30,262 nt of DNA from Bacillota bacterium (GTDB lineage: Bacteria; Bacillota; Clostridia; Lachnospirales; Lachnospiraceae): positions 1-30,262 of the forward strand of contig JAEZKL010000033.1 of assembly GCA_023415475.1 (NCBI GenBank). Direction: 5' to 3'. Below the pieces are notes generated by a model. That model made no database searches and was not told the origin of the DNA. It saw only the letters and a program-made list of their open reading frames with translations. Made by a program: the position numbers and the translations under genes. How positions within the stretch are numbered: position 1 is the stretch's first letter; each line of letters begins with the position of its first letter. Positions 14,905-22,445 of this stretch are shown piece by piece.

Positions 14905-16380
14905 ATGAAATTATCCTTTGAATATGGACATGGTACTGTAACGGCAGAGCTTCCGGATTCAACCGATGTATTTATCCCCGGGGAGACAGTGCCCGATCCC
15001 CCTTATATTCCGGAGGACCAGCTTGAAGCTAAAACTTTAGAATCCATCCGTAATCCCATCGGAATGGAACCGTTAACCAAATTAGCTAAGAAAGGCTCTA
15101 AGGTTACAATCATTTTCCCGGACCGTGTTAAGGGTGGGGAGCAGGAAACATCCCATCGTAAGGTATCCATTAAGCTGATTTTAAAGGAGTTATATAGTGC
15201 AGGTGTAGAGAAAAAGGATATCCTGCTCATCTGTTCCAACGGTCTTCACCGTAAGAATACAAAGCAGGAAATCTTCAACGTGTTAGGAAAAGAATTATTC
15301 CATGAATTCTGGTTCTCCAATCAGATTATCAACCATGACAGTGAAGATTATGAGCATTTGGTGGATTTGGGAACTACCAAACGTGGTGACCCTGTTATCA
15401 TGAATAAATATGTTTATGATAGTGATGTGGCAATACTTATCGGACATACACAGGGTAATCCCTACGGCGGATATTCCGGTGGCTATAAGCATTGCTCCAC
15501 CGGTATCACTCATTGGAAATCCATCGGCTCCCATCATGTGCCTGATGTAATGCATCGCAATGACTTTGTTCCGGTTAGCGGAAAGTCTCTCATGAGAACA
15601 AAGTTCGATGAAATCGGAGAATACATGGAAGAATGCATGGGCAAGAAATTCTTCTGCTGTGATGCTGTATTGGATACGTATTCAAGACAGATTGAAATCA
15701 ACAGTGGTTATGCAAGGGAAATGCAGCCGATCTCCTGGGAGACAGCGGACAAACGAACCTATGTGCCCTTTGCTGAGAAAAAATATGATGTCATGATTTT
15801 TGGTATGCCTCAGTTTTTCCATTATGGGGACGGTATGGGCACGAACCCTATCATGTTGATGCAGGCATTATCAGCTCAGGTGATTCGTCATAAGAGGGTA
15901 ATGAGCGACAAATGTGTTATCATCTGTGCCTCCACCTGCAATGGCAATTTCCATGATGAGCTATGGCCATATACCAGAGAAATGTATGATGCCTTCCAGA
16001 AGGATTATATGAATACTCTTCCGGATGTACACCGCCTTGGTGAATACTTTGCAACGAATGAGGAATATATTCGTAAATATCGCTTTGCTAACGCATTTCA
16101 TCCCTTCCATGGCTTTTCGATGATTTCCTGTGGTCATTTGGCAGAGAAAAATACTTCCGCCATATATATTGTGGGAGCGGAGCAGCCGGGTTATGCCAGA
16201 GGAATGGGCCTAAAAACAAGAGCAACCATTGAGGAAGCTTTAGAAGATGCAAAGCAGAAGTATGTGGGCAATAATCCAAATATATTAGCACTACCAAAAA
16301 CATTTAAACTATCAGCAGTTCATCTGATGATGAAGGATGAGGTATATACCGGAGATAATAACTTCCATTGCTGTCACTAA
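14905..16380 (+). CDS. LarA-family (DUF2088) nickel-pincer racemase/epimerase homologue
   Basis: This 491-residue protein matches the lactate racemase LarA family. It has an N-terminal DUF2088-like domain with FPDRVK (71-76) and NGLHRKNT (112-119), then YSGGYK (190-195), in which Lys195 corresponds to the lysine that tethers the nickel-pincer nucleotide. The segment before it reads QGNPYGGYSGG, so the His found in classical LarA (PHxFAGxSGG) is replaced by Asn185. The family racemises or epimerises 2-hydroxyacids and sugar acids, and this variant probably does not use plain lactate. GAGAGGA lies before the ATG. It ends with a strong terminator, closing the sugar module. No cofactor genes (larB, larC, larE) are in the window. 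Confidence 0.83.
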   Translation: MKLSFEYGHGTVTAELPDSTDVFIPGETVPDPPYIPEDQLEAKTLESIRNPIGMEPLTKLAKKGSKVTIIFPDRVKGGEQETSHRKVSIKLILKELYSAGVEKKDILLICSNGLHRKNTKQEIFNVLGKELFHEFWFSNQIINHDSEDYEHLVDLGTTKRGDPVIMNKYVYDSDVAILIGHTQGNPYGGYSGGYKHCSTGITHWKSIGSHHVPDVMHRNDFVPVSGKSLMRTKFDEIGEYMEECMGKKFFCCDAVLDTYSRQIEINSGYAREMQPISWETADKRTYVPFAEKKYDVMIFGMPQFFHYGDGMGTNPIMLMQALSAQVIRHKRVMSDKCVIICASTCNGNFHDELWPYTREMYDAFQKDYMNTLPDVHRLGEYFATNEEYIRKYRFANAFHPFHGFSMISCGHLAEKNTSAIYIVGAEQPGYARGMGLKTRATIEEALEDAKQKYVGNNPNILALPKTFKLSAVHLMMKDEVYTGDNNFHCCH

Positions 16381-16402
16381 TAACAGATAAGATATCGATA
16401 TA

Positions 16403-16450
16403 GGAGGGTGTCCTAACAGTTTTGTAATGACTGTTAGGGCACCCTCCTTT
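16403..16450 (+). terminator. Strong intrinsic terminator after the LarA-family gene
   Basis: An 18-position stem (16403-16420 with 16430-16447), with one G-T wobble and GGAGGGTG at its base, surrounds a 9-base loop. It is followed by TTT. Confidence 0.85.
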
Positions 16451-16461
16451 CCAATACATGA

Positions 16462-16494
16462 TTAAAGAAAGCCTGCAAAGCTGGCTTTCTTTAA
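16462..16494. repeat. Perfect hairpin with TGCAAAGCT loop
   Basis: TTAAAGAAAGCC (16462-16473) and GGCTTTCTTTAA (16483-16494) form a perfect 12-bp stem around a 9-base loop, TGCAAAGCT. It lies between the terminator and a second perfect hairpin. Confidence 0.65.
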
Positions 16495-16500
16495 GACATG

Positions 16501-16537
16501 ATTCATAAAATGTCTGCAAAGCAGACATTTTATGAAT
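16501..16537. repeat. Perfect 17-bp hairpin with AAA loop
   Basis: Positions 16501-16517 and 16521-16537 are exact reverse complements around an AAA loop, with the apex CTGCAAAGCAG. It shares the TGCAAAGC core with the hairpin six bases upstream, so the two look like members of one small palindromic repeat family. Either could also end transcription, but neither has a long T-tract. Confidence 0.65.
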
Positions 16538-16584
16538 AGACAAACCCTCTGAAAATATTAAACAATGCCGGATAGGAGATGGAA

Positions 16585-16647
16585 ATGTCCTTGATTGAAT
16601 TTCTAGGAGCTAAGAAAATAAAGAAAGGAATGCTTTATTCCACATAA
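16585..16647 (+). CDS. Candidate 20-residue small ORF
   Basis: An ATG with AGGAG 6 bases upstream opens a 20-codon frame ending in TAA. The peptide is short and basic in the middle (GAKKIKKG), with a hydrophobic start. I do not recognise it. It lies in the otherwise empty 312-base gap before the Nudix gene. It may be a translated leader, a small peptide or chance. Confidence 0.25.
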   Translation: MSLIEFLGAKKIKKGMLYST

Positions 16648-16692
16648 TATGATAAGATATAGATATTCTAAATACTTCCTGAGAATTGACAA

Positions 16693-17343
16693 TTGTGGAA
16701 GGGAGGGATTATTCTGAAGAAGGAATCATTTTTAACAAGACAGCCAGGAATAATCGGAGCAGATAAATACAGGCAGTATGCGATATTGATTCCGCTGATT
16801 CAAGTGGATGGAGCAACTTGCTTGCTCTTTGAAAAGAGATCTGCAAAATTAAGGAGACAACCGGGAGAAATCTGTTTTCCGGGTGGAAAGCTTGAGCCGA
16901 AGGAATCGTTATTGGAGTGTGCTGTTCGTGAAACGGTAGAGGAGCTTAACATAAAGAAGGAACAGATTAAGGTGATCGGGGTAGGTGATATCTATATCTC
17001 ACACTATAATCTGATGATACATCCCTTTATCGGTAAGATAGGGGATTACCGGGATACATTTAGCATTGATGAAGTGGAAGAGATTATAAAAGTACCTTTG
17101 GATTTTTTTCGTAATCATCCGCCCGAGGTATTTGAAAGCAAGATAATCAATCAACCGGCTGAGGATTTCCCCTATGAATGGATTCCGGGTGGTGTGAATT
17201 ATCCATGGGCAAAGGGAATTCAAGAAGTATTGTTTTACCGATATGAAAACTGGACCATTTGGGGGATGACAGCCCGAATAGCTAACTCAGCGACAAAATT
17301 GATTGATGAATATCCCGGTTGCATTGATGATGATGCAATATAG
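16693..17343 (+). CDS. Nudix hydrolase, CoA-pyrophosphatase-like
   Basis: This protein of up to 216 residues has a Nudix box, GKLEPKESLLECAVRETVEE, matching Gx5Ex7REUxEE. Just before it is the LLFEKRSAKLRRQPGEICFPGG stretch, in two parts (LLFEKRS and RQPGEICFPGG), that resembles the extra motif of CoA diphosphatases such as NudL. Such enzymes hydrolyse CoA or related nucleotide diphosphates with Mg2+. The start is uncertain. The frame has no ATG or GTG near the ribosome site AAGGGAGGG (16699-16707). TTG at 16693 lies upstream of that site, while CTG at 16714 is spaced correctly. It is followed after 86 bases by the MFS gene. Confidence 0.8.
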   Translation: MWKGGIILKKESFLTRQPGIIGADKYRQYAILIPLIQVDGATCLLFEKRSAKLRRQPGEICFPGGKLEPKESLLECAVRETVEELNIKKEQIKVIGVGDIYISHYNLMIHPFIGKIGDYRDTFSIDEVEEIIKVPLDFFRNHPPEVFESKIINQPAEDFPYEWIPGGVNYPWAKGIQEVLFYRYENWTIWGMTARIANSATKLIDEYPGCIDDDAI

Positions 17344-17429
17344 GTGTATTATGTTGATAAAGTACTTATGCGTTGGATTGTAGAAGATAAATAATGTGTA
17401 TATAGCATTTATTTCATACGAAAGGAAAA

Positions 17430-18701
17430 ATGACTAAAATGAAGAACTTATTATTAAAACATCCACTACTGCGTACTCTCTTTGAGCTGCGAGGGAATCC
17501 ACGTGCCTGTGTCTATACAGAGCCAATGTGGGGGCTTTCCATGAATCTGTGCCTACCATATGCTAGTGTATATATGCTTGCCTTCGGAATGAATGATGTA
17601 CAGGTGGGAATCGTATCCTCAATTTATATGTTTTCTCAGATGATCTGCGCATTTTTATCCGGTGCAATTGTTGATAAATTAGGTCGTAGAAAGAGCACCA
17701 TGATATTCGATTTCCTGGCTTGGAGCCTTCCCTGCCTCATTTGGGCATTCAGCCAGGGCTTTTGGTTCTTTGTGGTGGCAGCATTGCTAAACGGTATGAT
17801 GAAGATAACCACAGTATCCTGGGATTGCCTGCTTGTCGAGGATGCTCCTAAGGATAAAATAACCCAGATATATTCCTGGGTTATGATATCCGGTAATCTT
17901 TCTGCTCTCTTTGCACCGATATCCTCAATTCTGGTATCACAGCTAACGTTGATACCTGCGATACGAATATTATATATCAATGCATTTATTGTTATGACAG
18001 CAAAGCTATTAATACTGTATAAATTTTCAACAGAAACAGGGACAGGTAAAATCAGGCGTGAGGCAACCCGCAACATGTCATGGGGAGAGATGCTTTCCGG
18101 ATACAAAAATGCATTACATAAGCTATTAGGCTCACGAGGTACCGTATTTGCGTTAATCATCAGTATCTTAGTAGAGATTGTAGCGATGCTTGGGATGACC
18201 TTCTGGCAGATTATTGCATCCCGCCGCATCGGAGTTCCGGACACATTATTGCCCATCTTTCCGATGGCGAAAAGTATGCTTTCCATTATTCTATTCTTCA
18301 CTATAATATCACATATCAAGCAGACGAAGCTGAAATGGCCGCTGTATGGAGGTTTTTTAAGTTCCATAGTCAGCTGTATATTGCTTATTTCTATAACCGA
18401 TATTGGTGTGTGGGGATATGTAGTATTATCGATTTCTTTGATTTTTGAAGCGCTGGGAGTAGCTGTTCTCAGTACACTTAGAGAATCCCTGGTTGCTATT
18501 CATGTCGACCCTGCAGAGCGCTCAGGTATTTTGGCCTTGCTTCAGACGACAGTAATGCTGGTGAGCGTACCCTTTGGATACATAGGTGGACTGCTTAGTG
18601 ATATCTCAAGAATATTACCCTTTGTCCTTTGTATTGTATTGTTGCTTTTAGGGGTTCTGGCAACCGCCTTGTTTTATCGGGCTTCTGCCGAAAAGGTTTA
18701 G
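17430..18701 (+). CDS. Major facilitator superfamily transporter
   Basis: This 423-residue protein has about twelve hydrophobic segments and the MFS motif A loop between segments 2 and 3 (GAIVDKLGRRKS), the conformational-switch signature of the superfamily. A hydrophilic stretch around residues 195-230 separates the two six-segment halves. It exchanges or exports a small solute across the membrane using an ion gradient, but the cargo cannot be told from sequence. GAAAGGA lies just before the ATG. The AraC-type regulator gene follows after 28 bases, so the two probably form an operon in which the regulator controls the transporter. Confidence 0.87.
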   Translation: MTKMKNLLLKHPLLRTLFELRGNPRACVYTEPMWGLSMNLCLPYASVYMLAFGMNDVQVGIVSSIYMFSQMICAFLSGAIVDKLGRRKSTMIFDFLAWSLPCLIWAFSQGFWFFVVAALLNGMMKITTVSWDCLLVEDAPKDKITQIYSWVMISGNLSALFAPISSILVSQLTLIPAIRILYINAFIVMTAKLLILYKFSTETGTGKIRREATRNMSWGEMLSGYKNALHKLLGSRGTVFALIISILVEIVAMLGMTFWQIIASRRIGVPDTLLPIFPMAKSMLSIILFFTIISHIKQTKLKWPLYGGFLSSIVSCILLISITDIGVWGYVVLSISLIFEALGVAVLSTLRESLVAIHVDPAERSGILALLQTTVMLVSVPFGYIGGLLSDISRILPFVLCIVLLLLGVLATALFYRASAEKV

Positions 18702-18729
18702 AAGAATTGAATTGGGGGGGAAGATAAGA

Positions 18730-19650
18730 ATGCAAACATATACCATAGGAAAGTCTTTTTATCCGGAAGCGAAGGTGCCCCTGAAGGTATATAAGGAAAG
18801 AAAGGAAATAACTGAAATAACGCCTGGTACAACATATCAGATTGTAATAATTGAAGAAGGTACAGGTATTATTAATGTAAACGGTAGTAAGCTGATAATA
18901 TCAGCACCTTACCTGTTTATGCTGAATGATGAGGAAACAATTCAAATAGAGAATGCGCGTGATATTAAGCTTCATATGGTTTTATTCCATCCCAACCTTC
19001 TTGATAATAAATTTGAATTTTCATTTATAAAGGAAGCCTCCAGGCTGAATGTAACCGATACGCAGGTTCAGAATCTATACCTCTTTAATTCGTTTGTGAT
19101 AAGAGACGGTAGTCAGTCTAACCACTATAAGTTGACTAGTATCATGCTACGCAGGCTTTTATATCTGATAGACTGTATTCAGATGGAAATTGAAAGGCAG
19201 GATACCTGTTATTGGATATGCAAAGGAAGATCATATTTACTCGAACTCCTTTGTTATTTATCAAGAATTCCGATGATGGCTATACCGGTCAGGGATGCGA
19301 CATTAGATTGCAATGTTGATCAGTTGGAAGAAATACTGCTCTACATACATACCTATTATTCGGAGAAAATTTCCTTAACAACATTAGTTGAACGTTTTAA
19401 TACGAACCGGACTACTTTGAATCATATGTTTAAGAAATATGTCGGTGAGAGTCTGATCTCCTATCTCATTATGTTAAGGATAGAGGCAGCATCCCTTATG
19501 CTGCGGGATACCGGGCTTCCTATCACGGAGATTGCGTACCGGGTGGGATATGAGGATAACGCGTATTTTAACCGCAGCTTTAAAAGGGTAATCGGTTGTA
19601 CCCCCAGTCAATATCGCAAGAACAACAGCTGGCTGCTGCAGCTAGGTTAA
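18730..19650 (+). CDS. AraC-family transcriptional regulator
   Basis: This 306-residue regulator has an N-terminal cupin-like ligand domain (to about residue 150) and a C-terminal AraC double helix-turn-helix. The first helix pair is near SLTTLVERFNTNRTTLNHMF. The second is in ITEIAYRVGYEDNAYFNRSF, ending with the family's CTPSQYRK motif. The ATG at 18730 is chosen because a GGGGGGGAAG ribosome site lies 6-8 bases upstream. A TTG at 18712 would include that site in the coding region. It likely responds to a small molecule and controls the MFS gene 28 bases upstream in the same operon. A hairpin terminator follows. Confidence 0.88.
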   Translation: MQTYTIGKSFYPEAKVPLKVYKERKEITEITPGTTYQIVIIEEGTGIINVNGSKLIISAPYLFMLNDEETIQIENARDIKLHMVLFHPNLLDNKFEFSFIKEASRLNVTDTQVQNLYLFNSFVIRDGSQSNHYKLTSIMLRRLLYLIDCIQMEIERQDTCYWICKGRSYLLELLCYLSRIPMMAIPVRDATLDCNVDQLEEILLYIHTYYSEKISLTTLVERFNTNRTTLNHMFKKYVGESLISYLIMLRIEAASLMLRDTGLPITEIAYRVGYEDNAYFNRSFKRVIGCTPSQYRKNNSWLLQLG

Positions 19651-19686
19651 AATTGTAAAAAATCTAAAAACTCCTGTAAATATTCT

Positions 19687-19731
19687 ATTCCATATGAAAG
19701 TATTTTTGAGGATACTTTTATATGGAATTTT
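19687..19731 (+). terminator. Intrinsic terminator after the AraC-family gene
   Basis: A 17-position stem (19687-19703 with 19712-19728, one G-T wobble) with an 8-base loop is followed by TTTAT. Confidence 0.7.
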
Positions 19732-19734
19732 ATA

Positions 19735-19830
19735 TGCGCGTAAGCAAAGTGAGCATTCGCAAGCTTGCTTGCAGATATGCGAACGCGCACGCGAACCGTG
19801 TTTCTTACGGTTGCAAAGAATCTCTTTGCA
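19735..19830. repeat. Palindrome-rich, GC-rich intergenic repeat
   Basis: Nested inverted repeats fill this stretch. TGCGCGT (19735-19741) pairs with ACGCGCA (19783-19789) and TTCGCA with TGCGAA inside it. GCAAGCTTGC is a palindrome at 19759-19768. AACCGT/ACGGTT flanks GTTTCTT. A final TGCAAAGA/TCTTTGCA hairpin lies at 19812-19830. The composition is more GC-rich than its surroundings, and it reuses the TGCAAAG core seen in hairpins near 16480 and 16517. It is probably a dispersed non-coding repeat. Confidence 0.45.
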
Positions 19831-19860
19831 GCTTCTAAAAGAGAAGGGGTGAAATAATAT

Positions 19861-21165
19861 ATGAAGTATGTAAGGAATGAATATATCCTTATCGTTTTAT
19901 GTCTCGGGCTGATCTCAGCCGCTGCTTGCTCCGGAAAGGATAACATTGCTGAAGATAATATTGAAATCCTTCAGGAGGATTCGAATAGTATTTCGGAAAG
20001 TAATGTCGGAGACATCAGCAAGAAAGAGATACCCGAGGTGGTCGAAGAGAAAGAAGATGAGAATAAGATTATGAAAGAAGAAGTACTTCAGGAGGATAAG
20101 ACGGTTTGGACATTTCAGACCAATGGGGGAATTGTAGCTTCACCTATTATTAATGGGGATGTTATTTACTTTGGAAGTAAGGATGGCAATTTGTATGCGG
20201 TTAATAAGGATACCGGCGAGGAGGTTTGGAAATATAGTATAGGGACTCCGATATTATGCCAGCCCGCAATCCTTGATGAAGCAATATTCTTTAGCAGTAA
20301 GGAGGTATATATTGCTGTTAATGCCATGACGGGGGCTGAATTATGGAAATACGATTTGCAGCCCGATATCAGAGCTACGTTTAGAAAGGATCAATGGGAT
20401 TATCATGATTCAACACCGGTAATTGATCATGGTATCGTATATTTCGGAAGCGGTACGGGAGCCATACTGGGATTTGATGTTGCTTCGGGCGAATTAAAAT
20501 GGGAATTCAATGCTTCCGGCAGTATTTCGATGCGCTCTACTCCGATGATTGAAGAAGGAGTGATGTATTACGGAGATTGGGCAGGAAATTACAGAGCAGT
20601 TGAAATCGCGACGAAAAATATTCTATGGGAGAACAGCTATCAACAAGCATTTCAGAGTGCGGCTGCCATGAAGGACGGAATTATCTTTATGGGAGGCAGA
20701 GATACCAGGATACATGCAATTGATAGTAAAACCGGTGAAAGCAAATGGGACTATAAAGATCCGGACGGTTCCTGGATTACGGGAGATCCGATTGTTGATG
20801 GTGATATTGTATATTTCTCGACCTCTGATTCCGAGAAGGTATATGCGATGAGTATCGAAGACGGGACCGTAATGCGGGAATATCCTATCTACAAGAACTC
20901 ATTTTCTAAGGTGCTGATCGATAACGGCTTATTATATGTTACATCCGGAGATGCATATAGATCACCCGGTTCCGGAAAGCTTCAGGTATACCGCTTGAAT
21001 GATCATGAGAATATGGCATGGGAAGTCAGTTTGGATAATGGAGGAGTATTTACAAGCCCGCTACTGGTCAACAATATTGTTTATTTCGGAAGTGAAGACG
21101 GGTACCTGTATGCGGTTAGAAGCAATGAAACAGTAATCGAGTGTGGGAAAGTGTTTGATCGATGA
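19861..21165 (+). CDS. PQQ-type beta-propeller repeat lipoprotein (BamB-like fold)
   Basis: This 434-residue protein has a lipoprotein signal peptide (hydrophobic core, lipobox SAAAC, lipidated Cys23). An acidic, Glu/Asp-rich linker runs to about residue 80. Repeated blades of about 40 residues follow, with motifs such as GDVIYFGSKDGNLYAVN, TGEEVWKY, GIVYFGSG and NIVYFGSEDGYLYAVR. This is the pyrrolo-quinoline-quinone-like propeller fold, seen in BamB and many surface proteins, usually for protein contacts rather than cofactor binding. GAAGGGG lies upstream of the ATG. It sits alone between the AraC gene and the nuclease pair. Its partner is unknown. Confidence 0.85.
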   Translation: MKYVRNEYILIVLCLGLISAAACSGKDNIAEDNIEILQEDSNSISESNVGDISKKEIPEVVEEKEDENKIMKEEVLQEDKTVWTFQTNGGIVASPIINGDVIYFGSKDGNLYAVNKDTGEEVWKYSIGTPILCQPAILDEAIFFSSKEVYIAVNAMTGAELWKYDLQPDIRATFRKDQWDYHDSTPVIDHGIVYFGSGTGAILGFDVASGELKWEFNASGSISMRSTPMIEEGVMYYGDWAGNYRAVEIATKNILWENSYQQAFQSAAAMKDGIIFMGGRDTRIHAIDSKTGESKWDYKDPDGSWITGDPIVDGDIVYFSTSDSEKVYAMSIEDGTVMREYPIYKNSFSKVLIDNGLLYVTSGDAYRSPGSGKLQVYRLNDHENMAWEVSLDNGGVFTSPLLVNNIVYFGSEDGYLYAVRSNETVIECGKVFDR

Positions 21166-21275
21166 AAGTAACTTTTCTTCCTTTTCCGAATATGTTATCC
21201 TTATACTGATGGATAGAAAACATATGCACAATGAGTCAGATAGAGGAAACCTTACAGTAAGGGGGAAATTCATAT

Positions 21276-22445
21276 ATGAAACTTTTTCACATATCCGATC
21301 TGCACATCGGAAAGCAGCTTCATTATTATAATTTAAAAGACAATCAGATTGAGATATTAAAGCAGATAGTTGATAAGGCGAAGGAGTATCGTCCGGATGT
21401 GATTTTGATTGCCGGTGATATCTACGATAAATCGGTACCGTCAGCCGAGGCATATGCAATCTTTGATCACTTCTTAACCGAGCTTTCCGAGATAATACCA
21501 TCCATCCCCGTTCTGATGATTGCGGGGAATCATGATTCGGCAGAGCGTCTTAACTATGCCAGTACCTTTTTGGAAAAGCATCATATATACATATCGGTTC
21601 TTCCGCCTCAGAAGGAGGAAGAACATCTGAAGAAGATCGTATTACAGGACGAGCATGGTGAGGTGAATTTCTACCTGCTTCCCTTTACGAAGCCGGGTTA
21701 TGTACGGCATCTGTTTGAGGACGGTGTAGTGACAAGCTATGATAGTGCGGTTAAAGCATTGATAGAAAGGGAAATGGTCGATTATAGCAATCGAAATGTT
21801 CTTGTGTCACATCAATTCTACATAGCCGGAGATAGACTTCCCGAGACTTGTGAATCGGAGCAGGCCTATATCTCTGTCGGTGGAGTGGATAGTGTCGATG
21901 TAGCAGCTGTAAAGGAGTTTGACTATGTTGCTCTGGGGCATCTTCATGGTCCCCAGCAGATCGGCGAAAGGCATATCCGTTATAGCGGTACTCCGCTTAA
22001 ATATTCTGTCAGTGAAGAAAAACATACAAAGTCAATTACGATGGTAACACTGGGTGCTAAGGGAGAGGAGCTTATCATTGACAAGCTTCCCTTGTTTGCA
22101 GGACAGGATGTCCGCAGGGAACAGGGTACCCTGAATGAGATTATCAGCAGGGTAACAGACGAAAACCGCAATGATTTTGTCAGTATAACCTTAACGGATG
22201 AAGCAGATTTATTTAAGCCCAAGGACCAATTAGAGGAGCATTATAACTACATACTGGAGGTTCGGGTTGAGAATAGCAGGACCAAAGCACAGATGGAGAA
22301 TATCACCGGTGAGGCTTCCGTACTCGATCCCCTGGAAGCATTTCGCGAGTTCTATCAGGAGATGAATAATGAGCCTATGAATGGCGAGGAGGAGAAGCTG
22401 ATCGCAGAGATCATTACTATGGTGAAGGAGGCGGAATATAAATGA
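21276..22445 (+). CDS. sbcD: Exonuclease SbcCD, nuclease subunit D
   Basis: This 389-residue Mre11-type metallophosphoesterase has metal-site motifs in order: SDLHIG with Asp8 and His10, AGDIYDK with Asp48, GNHDS (84-88), SHQF and GHLHGPQ. With SbcC it forms an ATP-dependent double-strand nuclease that cleaves DNA hairpins and processes blocked or broken ends. AAGGGGG lies about 10 bases before the ATG. Its TGA stop overlaps the sbcC ATG in an ATGA junction, implying coupled translation. No terminator was seen between the upstream lipoprotein gene and this one, so read-through is possible. Confidence 0.93.
   Translation: MKLFHISDLHIGKQLHYYNLKDNQIEILKQIVDKAKEYRPDVILIAGDIYDKSVPSAEAYAIFDHFLTELSEIIPSIPVLMIAGNHDSAERLNYASTFLEKHHIYISVLPPQKEEEHLKKIVLQDEHGEVNFYLLPFTKPGYVRHLFEDGVVTSYDSAVKALIEREMVDYSNRNVLVSHQFYIAGDRLPETCESEQAYISVGGVDSVDVAAVKEFDYVALGHLHGPQQIGERHIRYSGTPLKYSVSEEKHTKSITMVTLGAKGEELIIDKLPLFAGQDVRREQGTLNEIISRVTDENRNDFVSITLTDEADLFKPKDQLEEHYNYILEVRVENSRTKAQMENITGEASVLDPLEAFREFYQEMNNEPMNGEEEKLIAEIITMVKEAEYK

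Noticed and set aside
16403..16537. CRISPR-like repeat array from the clustered hairpins
   Set aside because: The hairpins differ in stem sequence and spacing and no regular repeat-spacer pattern or cas gene is present.
17636..18367. 243-residue open frame on the minus strand inside the MFS gene
   Set aside because: It is the complement of a clear membrane-protein gene; long antisense frames are common there.
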